From Symbiodinium natans (lineage: Eukaryota > Sar > Dinophyceae > Suessiales > Symbiodiniaceae): 64,000 nucleotides of DNA. Below the pieces are notes generated by a model. It searched no databases. It was given only the letters and a program-made list of their open reading frames with translations, and had not been told where the DNA came from. Position numbers and translations under genes: made by a program. Every line of letters begins with the position of its first letter. Within the stretch, counting starts at the first letter, position 1. This document shows positions 1-9,345 of the stretch, piece by piece. The stretch spans positions 1 to 64,000 of the forward strand of contig CAJNDS010000459.1 of the NCBI GenBank assembly GCA_905221605.1, given 5' to 3'.

Positions 1-100
1 TTGGGGTTTGGGGTTTGGGGTTTGGGGTTTGGGGTTTGGGGTTTGGGGTTTGGGGTTTGGGGTTTGGGGTTTGGGTTTGGGGTTTGGGGCTTAGGGCTTA
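1..100 (+). repeat. ITS, TTTGGGG variant block
   Basis: The window opens inside a telomere-like tract made almost wholly of the TTTGGGG variant rather than TTTAGGG. It ends in TTAGGG-type units and within a few bases turns into C-strand repeats (101-146), a head-to-head arrangement. The true left end lies outside the window. Confidence 0.9.
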
Positions 101-418
101 CCCCCAGACCCTAAACCTACGCCCTGAACCCTAAAACCCTGAACCTTAAACTATGTCTTGAAGTGGAAGTGAAGGGGGGGGGGGGGGGGGGGGGGGGGTC
201 TAGGGTCTAGGGTTTATGTTGCGAGGTAGGGGTCGAGGAGGGGGGGGGGGGGGGGGGGGGGAGGGAACCTTTTCCAGTATGCTTCTCTACATGCAAAGGC
301 ATTCTCTTTTTCGAGGGAGCCTGAGGTTTCGGGCGTTGCCAGCTACCCTGAACCCTAAGCCTAGGCCCTCAATGGCAAAGATGTTCCCGAATCCTGATGC
401 AGCGCAGTCGAACATCAT
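101..418. other. Spacer with degenerate C-strand repeats and two poly-G runs
   Basis: After ~45 bp of degenerate CCCTAAA-like units this spacer holds G homopolymers at 174-198 (25 G) and 240-261 (22 G), separated by TCTAGGG units and unique sequence. The ORF running through the G tract has a polyglycine stretch and ends in telomeric sequence, so it is not taken as a gene. Confidence 0.7.
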
Positions 419-470
419 GAACCCTAAACCCTAAACCCTAAACCCTAAACCCTAAACCCTAAACCCTAAG
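419..470 (-). repeat. ITS, CCCTAAA
   Basis: About seven near-perfect CCCTAAA units between unrelated unique spacers. Confidence 0.9.
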
Positions 471-968
471 AGCTGCAAGCGAACAAAGGGTTTCGGAGAC
501 CGCTCTCGCTGTCTGAGTTGTGTCTTGGCGTGGGGCAGAACCGCCTAAGCCCGGCCCCCACACACTTGTGCAGAAAATGCCGCTCTGACCTTTGCTCGTG
601 CACGAAGCAGCTGAGGGCGTTTTAGTAGAGTTGGGTAGGGCTTCGTCGCCTCGCGCCTTTAGGGTTCGTGGTTTTGGGGTTTAGGGTTTGGGGGGTAAGC
701 AACACTTTTGGGGTTCGGATAGGTGATCGAAACTCGGGCCGCTAGGGGTCCGGTCTTGGCTCCTGAAGGGTTCTACTCTTGAGTTTGGGGGCACCTTTCC
801 TTTTTAAAGACCTCCCCTCCCCCCCTTTCCCCCTTCCCAAACTCAACCCTAGGTGTCCCCCACCTCCCTCCACCAGGGTCTCCACTCCGACAACTACTAG
901 TCAGCAAGTGGGATAGCCTGGGTTGGCGGGGCTTACTACTAGGCCCAAGACGAAACCCGGGAATAAAC
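471..968. other. Unique spacer, no gene seen
   Basis: Mixed-composition sequence with a short G-strand patch near 667-690. No ORF of note, no structured RNA and no dispersed-repeat match found by eye. Confidence 0.5.
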
Positions 969-969
969 G

Positions 970-1149
970 GGGTTTAGGGTGCAGGGTTTAGGGTCTAGGG
1001 TCTAGGGTCTAGGGTTTAGGGTTTAGGGTTTAGGGTTTAGGGTTTAGGGTTTAGGGTTTAGGGGTCGCCAAACCCTAAACCCTAAACCCTAAACCCTAAA
1101 CCCTAGACCCTAAACCCTAAACCCTAGACCCTAAACCCTAAACCCTAAG
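970..1149. repeat. Head-to-head ITS pair (fusion-like)
   Basis: A G-strand tract (970-1061: first TCTAGGG variants, then pure TTTAGGG) runs directly into a C-strand tract (1070-1149) across about 8 bp (GGTCGCCA). G-strand followed by C-strand is the polarity of two chromosome ends joined end to end. Confidence 0.85.
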
Positions 1150-1228
1150 TAAATTCCTAAACCCTAAACCCTCCCAAGCCCTCCAAAACCCCAAGCAGCC
1201 CCTCGTAGACCCTGAACCAGCTTTGATG

Positions 1229-1310
1229 GTTCAGGGTTTAGGGTTTAGGGTTTGGGTTTAGGTTTTTTGGGTTTGGGGTTTAGGGTTTTGGTGGTTTTGG
1301 GTTCTTGGGG
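1229..1310 (+). repeat. ITS, degenerate TTTAGGG
   Basis: TTTAGGG units mixed with TTTGGG and TTTTGGG variants. The following spacer (1311-1569) has a G-rich run at about 1339-1362. Confidence 0.75.
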
Positions 1311-1569
1311 CGTGGTGGTTCATATTGGCGTAGGGCGAGGGGGGGGAGGGGGGGGGGGGGGCAAGGTGAAGGATTCAGCACTTTCGAGCGTTTGTAGGCC
1401 AGTCAAAAATCTGCGTCTCCGGGTTGGCAGGACGAATTGAAACACCACGGAAAAGGGTGAATCCCATCGAAATTAGTTGCTGCCTGCTGCCACGAGACAC
1501 GGAAGCAGGTCACGAGCGTAGGTTTACGGTTTGGAGAGTTCAAGTTTGGCACTTAGAGTCTAAGGTTGA

Positions 1570-1649
1570 AACCCTACACCCTAAACCCTAAACCCTAAAC
1601 CCTAAACCCTGAACCCTGAACCCTGAACCCTAAACCCTAAACCCTAAAC
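1570..1649 (-). repeat. ITS, CCCTAAA with CCCTGAA units
   Basis: About eleven units; three adjacent CCCTGAA variants sit in the middle of a CCCTAAA tract. Confidence 0.9.
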
Positions 1650-1795
1650 AGGGGCCCGCTGCGCCCGCAAGCCCAACTCGTATTCTCACACGGCTTCCTC
1701 TGGCCGTCAAGTGGCAAGACGTCAAAAAAAAACCGCCAAAAGCCCAACTACTGAAAAGCCACCGACAAAGGCGAATAGATTCTCTCCCAATGTCC

Positions 1796-1881
1796 TACCA
1801 TCCTACCCCAAAAACTCTAACCCCTAAACCCTAAACCCTAAACCCTAAACCCTAAACCCTATACCATCCTACACCAAGAAC
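1796..1881 (-). repeat. ITS flanked by 20-bp direct repeats
   Basis: A CCCTAAA tract (about 1819-1861) is bracketed by TACCATCCTACCCCAAAAAC (1796-1815) and TACCATCCTACACCAAGAAC (1862-1881), identical at 18 of 20 positions. The repeats are not telomeric, so they look like a duplicated target around the inserted tract. Confidence 0.8.
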
Positions 1882-1986
1882 GCCTCTGGCGGCAGAAGCA
1901 GCAACTGATGAAGCCCAAGTGGGCTTGCTCGTAGTCGGCTCCTCGGAGTGCCAACTTGCACCAATGAATCACAGTGTGACCTGCAC

Positions 1987-2049
1987 TAAACCCTAAACCC
2001 TAAACCCTAAACCCTAAACCCTAAACCCTAAACCCTAAACCCTAAACCC
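1987..2049 (-). repeat. ITS, CCCTAAA
   Basis: Nine near-perfect units, abutting the inverted-repeat element that starts at 2053. Confidence 0.9.
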
Positions 2050-2052
2050 CAA

Positions 2053-2150
2053 AGAGCCCAATACCCCTTAATTAAGGAATATTGCTGAAATCATATTAAG
2101 GATCCTGTTACAATTAAGGTATATTCCTTAACTAAGGGGTATTGGGCTCT
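2053..2150. mobile_element. MITE-like inverted-repeat element, 98 bp
   Basis: The outer 30 bp at each end are inverted copies with one mismatch; the terminus reads AGAGCCCAATACCCCTTA on both sides. The centre is A+T-rich, unlike the flanks. Length, hairpin form and lack of coding sequence fit a miniature inverted-repeat transposable element. No second copy was seen here, and no clear target duplication. Confidence 0.6.
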
Positions 2151-2990
2151 CTTTTGGAGCCCCAAAAGGACAAGCCACAAAAGGGACAAGCCGCGAATCT
2201 CATGGTTGAAAACAACTTCAACGCTCACCTGTTCAGTCGTCGTTCGCAAGTGGCCTACCTTGACGAGAGGTGCAAGGATCGCACTCCATGCCTTAGTCAG
2301 AAAGATGGACAGCATAGTCCTGCTTGCCATCGAAAAAAAACTCAACAGACTCCAGCGCTTTTGCGCATAGTACCCACAGGCCTCACATCGGAATGCCTGG
2401 ATCTTCTGATTTTCTGGGCGGCCCGGTAACGATATTATCATCACGGGTTGGCTACTTTATAAGGGGAGCCTCGAACCAAAGCCAGGAAAAATGATACCAG
2501 GGGGGCTACCAAGGTATGGATTGATTTGCCTGAAGATTTGGGCCATCGATTCATTCAGAATCTCAGAACCTGGCGCAGTAGCCTGCGACATTTCCCAAAA
2601 GGAGCGCGCTGATCAATCGTGCGGTCATTGCTCTCAGTCCACTTTGCCGCTTTGCCTACTGATGCTCACAAGCAAGAGCGAAGCTCTCTGGGCCCTTAAT
2701 ATAGGGGCCCTCATCATTCGAATAGGGCTTTGGGGGGTATCGTGGTATATTTACAAAGGGACGATGCGGGAATATGATTAGTAATTCTTCCGACCTATAT
2801 CAGGCAACTCCAAGTGACCGCATACAGAGGGACCGGCACGCTATTCCAGTCGTGGCAAACACATGGAGTTCGTGCGTTTGACCCAAATCGGATTCGGGGT
2901 TCAGATTGGGGGGGGGGGGGGGGGGGGCGGGGCGCCTTTGGGAGCTTTGTCCATTGCAGATGCGCGGTGGCATTGTTTTTCCCGCTTGGG
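2151..2990. other. Unique spacer, weak ORFs only
   Basis: About 840 bp of non-telomeric, fairly balanced sequence. Both strands carry ORFs of 95-117 codons (2142-2429 +, 2491-2781 +, 2091-2444 -), but they overlap, resemble no known family and one includes the hairpin element. A G run lies at about 2909-2927. Confidence 0.4.
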
Positions 2991-3290
2991 GTTTTGGGGT
3001 TCGGGTTTAGGGCTTTAGGTTTTTTGGAGTTAGGGTTTTTTGGTATATACTAGGGCCCTCAAGCTACTATACAGGAACCCCCTTTTAAGGCCCCAAGTAT
3101 ATTGCTATATCCCTATATACACCCTGACATATACGCGGGGTTTTCGGGGTTTAGGGTTGAGGGTTTGAATCAAGGTTTAAGGTTGTTCGGGGTTCAGGCG
3201 TTTAGGCTTCAAGTGAAAGACTGGCGCGGCTCCCCCGCCGTCCCCCTGGTAAGGTCCAAGGTTTAGGGTTCAGGGTTTAGGGTTTAGGGT
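2991..3290 (+). repeat. Degenerate ITS patches around an A+T-richer hairpin-like stretch
   Basis: Scattered TTTAGGG variants at 2991-3030, 3140-3170 and 3258-3289. Between them, 3040-3120 has partial self-complementarity (GGTATATACTAGGGCC and GGCCCCAAGTATATTGC) and resembles the ends of the family G element at 11688-11788, so it may be a decayed relative. Confidence 0.4.
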
Positions 3291-4066
3291 CCACCTTGAA
3301 AAATCTTTTGGAGGACTGTGGCGTCCTCTTGTGAAAAGCTGTTCTGTGGGAGGGCCTTTACTGTTTTGGGGTTTGGGATTTAAGGAGTTGGGATTCTTGA
3401 ATCAGGTACCGAAATGGGCAGGGCCCTCCCGTGGATAAGCAGGTACCTCAAGAGGAAGTGTGTCACAGCCACTCCATCGCCTGTGGCGCACCTTGCCCTG
3501 TTGTGCGGCGTACTTTGAGGGTTTGGGAGGAGGGGGGGGGGGGGGGGGTTGAAGGTCGGGCTGTTTCGTAGTAAAAGGAATGCGGCGTTCGATACTTCAT
3601 GATCCCCCCCAAAATCATCGAGCCTGAAAACCAGCAAGTGTCTTAAGCCTTGCTCCAAGAGCCCTAAACCCTAAACCCTAAAGCCCCAAACCCTAAACCA
3701 AAACCCCCCTCTTGAGAAAGAACGTTGCTGGCTGACGCAGGGCAAGTCCATCGGGCTTGTCCCACATTTTGGTGGGGGGCGTCAAGAATTTCAGGCGCCG
3801 AAAGGAGCGCCTAAACCCAAAAAAACAAAACCCTTCAAGGTGACCCGAAACCCTAAGCCCTATACAGACACACATTCTTGTTAGGGTTTAGGGGTTAAGA
3901 TTTAGGGGTTTAGGGTTCGGTTTTGGCGGGCCAAGGAGGGAATGAGTTCCCAAGAACCACAAGCCTGAGGGTTCTTGGTCGCCAGAACCATCAATAGGTA
4001 GTGCATTTGGACTAGGTTCCTAGGGAGCCTTACTCTAGGAAGCCTTGGGGAGCATTCGGGAGCCTT
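3291..4066. other. Unique spacer with short ITS patches
   Basis: Contains short telomeric patches at 3661-3700 (-) and 3880-3925 (+) and a poly-G run at about 3531-3548. ORFs at 3380-3658 and 3693-3875 on the minus strand have no recognisable features. Confidence 0.45.
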
Positions 4067-4089
4067 GGGTTACATACCCCCCTTGAACC
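4013..4089. mobile_element. Family H element, partial
   Basis: The order CCTAGGGAGCC, then GGAAGCCTTGGGGAGC, then TACATACCCCCCTTGAACC, resembles 42738-42826 (CCTAGGGAAC, GGAAGCTTCCGGAG, TACATCACCCCCCTGAACC). Divergent; read as a decayed copy of the same short element. Confidence 0.4.
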
Positions 4090-4136
4090 CTAAACCCTAA
4101 ACCCTAAACCTGGGTGACATACCCCCCCTTTGAACC
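4067..4136 (-). repeat. Short ITS flanked by ~24-bp direct repeats
   Basis: Three or so CCCTAAA units (about 4090-4111) lie between GGGTTACATACCCCCC plus TTGAACC (4067-4089) and GGGTGACATACCCCCC plus CTTTGAACC (4112-4136). The repeated flank is not telomeric, so the unique sequence was duplicated on insertion. Confidence 0.75.
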
Positions 4137-4306
4137 TCCGTCTATATCTATATCTATATCTATACATAGATATTCAATATGTATATATGCCTCCTCCACC
4201 GCAACACTTCTTGCAGCAGCCTACCGCAACTAACCTTCCGGAAGATCAGTGTTGTGGCCCTCCTACCCTTTTCCCAGAAGAAAGGAGCCAGAGCAGCAAC
4301 CCTTAC

Positions 4307-4380
4307 ACCCCTAAACCCTAAACCCTAAACCCTAAATCCTAAACCCTAAACCCTAAACCCTAAACCCTAAACCCTAAACC
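4307..4380 (-). repeat. ITS, CCCTAAA
   Basis: Ten units with one CCCTAAAT variant. The (TATATC)n microsatellite at 4139-4175 lies upstream. Confidence 0.9.
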
Positions 4381-4524
4381 ATGTCTCATGACGCACCCCC
4401 GACATGCTTCAAGCATCATGCTCAGTGAGACTTCAGAGCCCACATCTGCGCAGGCTGTGCAACAGGCACACGGCTCAGCCTTAATTCAGGGAGAAAGTGC
4501 TCTGTGGTGTCTCATCGTTCTGCA

Positions 4525-4704
4525 AACCCTAAACCCTAAACCCTAAACCCTAAACCCTAAACCCTAAACCCTAAACACTCAAACCCTAAACCCTAAACCC
4601 TAAACCCTAAACCCTAAACCCTAAACCCTAAACCCTAAACCCTAAGCCCTAAGCCCTAAACCCTAAACCCTAAACCCTAAACCCAAACCCTAAACCCCAA
4701 ACCA
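4525..4704 (-). repeat. Long ITS, CCCTAAA
   Basis: About 25 units, broken by one ACACTCAAA interruption near 4575 and two CCCTAAG units near 4645. Confidence 0.92.
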
Positions 4705-5330
4705 GGGTTTTGGGCAAAGGAGGGCTAGAGTCCAGAGTGCCTGCGTGATGACTTTTTGATTCCCAGTTCAGACATACCCGTCGGACCCATCGGTTTTTGC
4801 GAGTTTAAGGTTTAGGGTCCAGCGTCAAAAATCCCGGGGGTTTTGGCGGAAAGCAAGCTGCCAGCGGCTGACTACGTAGGACCTGGTCTCACCCCAAGCA
4901 ACTAGGATGGCCCCAAAAACCCTCTGAAACATACGGCCCAAAGAAGGGAAAATATGCAAAATATCCCAAGGGTTTACCTCGGCCATCTAGACCCCTAAGC
5001 CCCAAATAGGCCCCCAACCCGGTGATTGAGGTAAGGCCTCGCCCCCGGAACTACTCAACCAGAATGAACATTGGGATGTTCGCCCTTATACTAGCAGTCC
5101 TTATAACGGATTCTAGTACCCTCTCTCTCATTTCCTATTGAGGACTGTTGGTATAAGGGGGAACATCGCAAAGTGCGCAGATCTTATCCACAAAACCCCT
5201 TACCCCTGCTCGAAAACACAGAAAAACCCACCCTGAACCCTAAACCCCCAAAAGACCACCCTCAACGCATGAAATGCTAAGGCGATCTCTCCCCCCTCCT
5301 AGCCTGAGGGTTCAGCGGATTTAGGGATTA
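4705..5330. other. Unique spacer containing a family A element
   Basis: Apart from the hairpin element at 5073-5167, this is non-telomeric sequence with no ORF longer than 60 codons. Confidence 0.5.
5073..5167. mobile_element. Family A MITE-like element
   Basis: Ends GGGATGTTCGCCCTTATAC and GTATAAGGGGGAACATCGC are imperfect inverted copies; next inward come AGCAGTCCTT and AGGACTGTTG. The same layout and length (~95 bp) recur at 19626, 38415 and 47362. Confidence 0.75.
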
Positions 5331-5333
5331 GGT

Positions 5334-5520
5334 TCCTGGTGCACCCTAAACCCTAAACCCTGAACCCAAGGGATTATCAGGGATTTAGGGTTTAGAAGAA
5401 AGTAGGGTTTAGGGCTTAGGGTTTAGAGTTTAGGGTTTAGGGTTTAGTGTTTAGGGTTTAGGGTTAGGATTTAGAGTTTAGGGTTTAGGGTTTAGTGCTT
5501 AGGGTTTAGGGCACCCAGGT
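5334..5520. repeat. Inverted ITS pair with matching outer flanks
   Basis: A C-strand patch (5343-5368) and a longer G-strand tract with many one-base variants (5403-5511) are bounded outside by CCTGGTGCACCCTAAA and TTTAGGGCACCCAGG, which are near reverse complements. The polarity (C then G) is the opposite of a fusion. Confidence 0.6.
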
Positions 5521-5657
5521 ACACAAGGACCGCGACGCTCCAACATAAGGCTTTGCAGCTCCGCAGCTTCGCTTCCTGCCTTTCCCTGTTTAGCATGCCT
5601 GTCGTCTCGCAGAAACAAGCCCATCAGCCGGCACCAAACCGATGCCAATCTGCACAC

Positions 5658-5789
5658 GCCCTAAACGCCAAATCTCGAAACCCTGAATCCCTAAACCCTA
5701 AACCCTAAACCCTTAACCCTAAACCCTAAACCCTCTACCCCAAAACTAACCCTAAACCCTAAATCCGAAACCCTAAGCCCTAAACCCTT
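5658..5789 (-). repeat. ITS, degenerate CCCTAAA
   Basis: About 18 units with frequent changes (CCCTTAACC, CCCTCTACC, AATCCGAAA). Confidence 0.8.
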
Positions 5790-5895
5790 TGCCGAGGCAT
5801 GCCTTTCGGGTTGGAGCCATGCGGGCTTAGGGCCTTTCGGGTCGCCGGGCTTTGGGTTTTCGGGTTTTGAGACTATGAAAACCCGATAAAGAAAA

Positions 5896-6072
5896 AGGGT
5901 TTAGGGTTTAGGGTTTCGGGTTTAGGGCTTATAGGGTTTAGGGTTTAGGGTTTAGGGTTTAGGGTTTGGGGCTTAGGGTTTAGGGTTTCGGGTTTAGGGC
6001 TTATAAGGTTTAGGGTTTAGGGTTTAGGGCTTAGGGCTTAGGGTTGAGGGTTGAGGGTTTTAGGGTTTAGGG
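5896..6072 (+). repeat. ITS, TTTAGGG with variants
   Basis: Mostly TTTAGGG with TTTCGGG, CTTAGGG and TTGAGGG units. The same variant order (TTTCGGGTTTAGGGCTTATA) occurs twice about 74 bp apart, pointing to internal duplication of a higher-order unit. Confidence 0.85.
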
Positions 6073-6375
6073 CGTTCCAAAATTGAAGGGATGTTGGGAC
6101 GTCTGTGCACACAGAACGCAGACAACGGCTTAGGGTTTGGAGTTTTAGGTTTAGGGTTTTGGGTTGAGGGGCCACCAAGACTCGGACTCTAAAGTACTGG
6201 AGGTTGATAACAAGGGGGGCACCGAAGCTTCTTGTTAGCCCCGGCAACCACATAACCCTAAACCCTAAAAAGGTTGGTTACTTCATGAGGGAACCTTGAA
6301 TCAACAAAAATGGAAAAGCGTAGCAAACTGGGCTTCGGGTTTGGGGCTCAGAGTAGTTCTCGCTCACGAACTTTG

Positions 6376-6423
6376 GCCCTAACCCTAAACCCTAAACCCT
6401 AAACCCTAAACCCTAAACCCTCA
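6376..6423 (-). repeat. ITS, CCCTAAA
   Basis: Six to seven units; CGAACTTTGG occurs on both sides but not flush with the tract. Confidence 0.85.
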
Positions 6424-6529
6424 ACCTTTTCTGGGGTTGGTTGCGAACTTTGGTGCTCATAGCTGTTGGGCCCTCATATCAGTCAGCATCTGTCTCAGGC
6501 ACTTCGCAAACTCGGCGGTCTTGTACCTT

Positions 6530-6612
6530 TAGGGTTTAGGGTTTTGGGTTTTGGGTTTAGGGTTTAGGGTTTAGGGTTTAGGGTTTAGGGTTTAGGGTTT
6601 AGGGTTTAGGGC
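6530..6612 (+). repeat. ITS, TTTAGGG
   Basis: Eleven units; two TTTTGGG variants at the left, pure to the right. Confidence 0.92.
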
Positions 6613-6645
6613 ACGTTTTGTGAAGAGAATGGAGCCAAACACGAT

Positions 6646-6753
6646 ACGGGGTTTCCGATATTCGTTCTATCTTTTTGGGGTCCATATTTTCTGATAAACC
6701 CTACGAATTGGGGACCATATTTGGGGTCCCCTAGTTTCGTCAACCCCAACACG
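6646..6753. mobile_element. Family B MITE-like element, degenerate
   Basis: Right end GGGGTCCCCTAGTTTCGTCA closely matches the right end of the 12228-12327 element; the left end CGGGGTTTCCGA is its imperfect inverse. The middle has diverged. Confidence 0.55.
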
Positions 6754-6940
6754 TACATCCCAAGCCCCAAGCCTCAAGACCTGTAACCCTAAACCCGAAA
6801 CCCTAAACCCTAAACCCTAAACCCCATAGGGCGCTAATACATCAGAACTAACTGAAATTCTGAAGTTCTACTGTGGAACCCCCAGTCCCAACATCCTTAA
6901 CCAGCACGCCCTAAGCCCCCATAGGACGTAGCCTGTACTT

Positions 6941-7074
6941 TGAGGCTCATGGTACTTCCGAACCAATTGCAACTGTACTCACAGCCCACTGAAAAGCAGC
7001 CTAAGTGCCCTAATATGGCTATAAGTACAGATATAAGTACAGTGATAATGGGTTAATAAGTACCATGAACCTCC
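6941..7074. mobile_element. Family C MITE-like element, full copy
   Basis: 134 bp with ~38-bp imperfect terminal inverted repeats: TGAGGCTCATGGTACTT at the left and, reversed, GGAGGTTCATGGTACTT at the right. Internal GTGCCCTAATATGGCTATAA and TAAGTACAG motifs recur in the other copies (13817, 34381, 52543). Confidence 0.8.
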
Positions 7075-7256
7075 AAGTATAAACCTTGCACGCCACTTCT
7101 ATCAAAACTTCTTAAACCCTTTCATGGTTGAGCGTCGGACGCCGTAGTTGGAGAGGGTGTTGGCCCTATACCCTGAGGCCCCCCGCCCCCGCCCCCCCAA
7201 AAAAAACTTAGATTTGTTGGGCTTGCAAATATGTTCAGGCCTAGCTGTAGCGTGTA

Positions 7257-7278
7257 CCACATATATATATATATATAT
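7257..7278. repeat. (TA)n microsatellite
   Basis: About ten TA units followed by GGTA and a C homopolymer. Similar short TA tracts lie at 9867-9880, 10196-10214, 10718-10742, 47033-47100 and 61207-61253, often beside poly-C or poly-G. Confidence 0.85.
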
Positions 7279-7430
7279 GGTACCCCCCCCCCCCCAAAGA
7301 TCCACCCTGTTTTCCCCTGTTTTTCCCTCTGTTGATGTGTTGTTGCGGTGTTGTTGATGTGCTACTGTACTTTTTCCATGATCACACACGACACCATTAC
7401 CTTTATTTACTTGACCGAGGCCCCGCGAAT

Positions 7431-8092
7431 TTAAACCGCATTTAAGAATTTAAGTTAAATGGGGACACGACCCTGTGAATTTAAGACTGCACTTTAAAAT
7501 TAAGTTAAATGCAGACCAGCCCCAGGAACCAAGAACCAAGAACCAAGATGCTCAGGACTCTTGATTCTGGAATCTTGGTTCCGGGGTGGTCTGCATTTAA
7601 GACCGCATTAAAAATTTAAGTTAAATGCAGACCAGCCCAAGGAAGCAAGAACCCAGAACCAAGATGCCCAGGACCCTTGATTCTGTAATCTTGGTTCCCG
7701 GGGGTGGTCTGCATTAAACTTAAATTTTTAAATGCAGCTTTAAATGCAGCCTGGCCCCAGGAACCAAGATTCCAGAATCAAGAGTCCTGAGCATCTTGGT
7801 TCTTGGTTCTTGGTTCCTGGGGCTGGTCTGCATTTAACTCAATCTTTTAAATGCAGTTTTAAATGCAGCCCAGCCCCAGGAACCAAGATTCCAGAATCAA
7901 GGGTCCTGGGCATCTTGGTTCCTGGTTCCTGGGGCTGGTCTGCATTTAACTTAAATTTTTATATGCAGCTTTAAATGCAGCCCCAGGAACCAAGAACCAA
8001 GAATCAAGAGTCCTGAGCATGTTGGTTCTCGGTTCTTGGTGGGGTCTGCCCGCATTTAACGTAGATTCTTAAAAGTTTAAATGCAGGAAAAC
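7431..8092. repeat. Tandem array of palindromic ~115-bp units
   Basis: Five units begin at GCAGACCAGCC/GCAGCCTGGCC-type motifs at 7511, 7627, 7746, 7865 and 7977 (periods 116, 119, 119, 112). Each unit is itself an inverted repeat: AAATGCAGCCTGGCCCCAGG and CCTGGGGCTGGTCTGCATTT bound one unit. The linkers (TTTAACTTAAATTTTTAAA) are also palindromic. Either hairpin elements inserted in tandem or a satellite with a dyad unit. Confidence 0.8.
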
Positions 8093-8400
8093 TCTAAGCC
8101 CGCCATCTTCAAACACTCCGTACTTAAATCTGGGAGTCGCGGACTCATTTCCTCTCCATACTCTGGCTGTAGGATTCCCTGGCTCATTTACACCACCACA
8201 AATTCACTGACCCGCTGACGCATCAACCCACACTCACTCGACCACCGACTCACTCACTCATTGCTCACAAGCATTAAGTTTGCGTATGAACAGGGGGGGG
8301 AGGGTACCAGGGGTCTTCCACATAGCCAGGACCCCTAAACACCCCCCCGCCCTCCCCTTCCCTCAGCTCCACCTGCGGGCTTATTCTCTAAAACCTATTG
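8093..8400. other. Unique spacer
   Basis: Mixed sequence with a CACTCA/ACTCAC-rich stretch near 8220-8260 and a short G run. No ORF or repeat family recognised. Confidence 0.5.
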
Positions 8401-9345
8401 GTTTAAGGGTTTAGGATTTCGAAGAGAAGCCCCGAAACCCTTTCGGGTTAAGCAATTAAACCCAAACCCTTAACTTTTAAACCCTATATATGGTTAAGGT
8501 TTAAAGGTTTAGGGTTTAAAATGTAGGCATCTGCACATAAATCGACAGTTAAACCTAAACCTTTAAGCTTGAACCACAGAGGTTCAATGTTTAAAGGTTC
8601 AGGGTTTAAGATTTATAGGCATTAAAACCTAAGCCCATAGAGTCCAAACCTTAGGGTTTTAAGGTTGAGGCATTTAAACCTTTTGGGGTCTGAACCCTAA
8701 ACCCCTATAAGGCTCAAAAAGGCTCAAAGGTTTCAACCCTATAGGCGATGAAGGCTGAAGGTCTACATGCCCAGACCTTTGGGTTGTAAACCGTTAAAGC
8801 CTATAGGGTTTAAAGGCTTAGAGTTTTTTGCAGGGATTATCTATAGAACCCTCACGGGCTTAGCCCTGTAGGATTTTAAGTCCTATAGGCTTAAGGTTTA
8901 GGCAGTACATAGGAGTAGAACCTTATAACCCTGTGATCTAGGCATTTAAACCTAAGCCAATGTAAAGTTAAGGCTTAGGCATTTAAACCTTGGCCCTAAA
9001 CTCTTTCTAGGTTTAAGGTTCAGGCATTTCAACCTTGGCCCGAATCTCTTTAGGGTCTGAACCCTATTCCCCTAAAGGGCCCAAAATGGCTCAAAGGCTT
9101 TAACCCTATAGGAGCTGAAAGTATACATGCCCAGACCTTCGGTTTGTAAACCATTGAACCCTATAGGGTTGAAAGGTTTAGGGTCTTTTCAGGGTTTATC
9201 TCTAAAACCGTCATGGGGTTAGCCCTATAGGGTTTAGACCCTATAGGGTTTATAGGTTTCGGGTTTAAGGTATAGGCATTGTCTATAGGAGTGGAACCTT
9301 ACAACCCTGGAGGGCTTGAGGCTTAAATCCCTAAACCTCAAATCC
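8400..9345. repeat. Degenerate telomere-like region with a ~360-bp duplication
   Basis: Dense in TTTAAACC, CCCTATAGGG and GGTTTAGGG words but without regular heptamers. Two halves align with a 360-bp offset: the ACATGCCCAGACCTT block is at 8765 and 9125, followed in both by GTAAACC and CCTATAGGGTT. It looks like an old telomeric or related repeat region that decayed and was duplicated. Confidence 0.6.

Noticed and set aside
9080-9105. AAAATGGCTCAAAG, recalling part of the dinoflagellate spliced leader
   Set aside because: The leader's full order is not present, and the string belongs to the duplicated degenerate telomere-like region.
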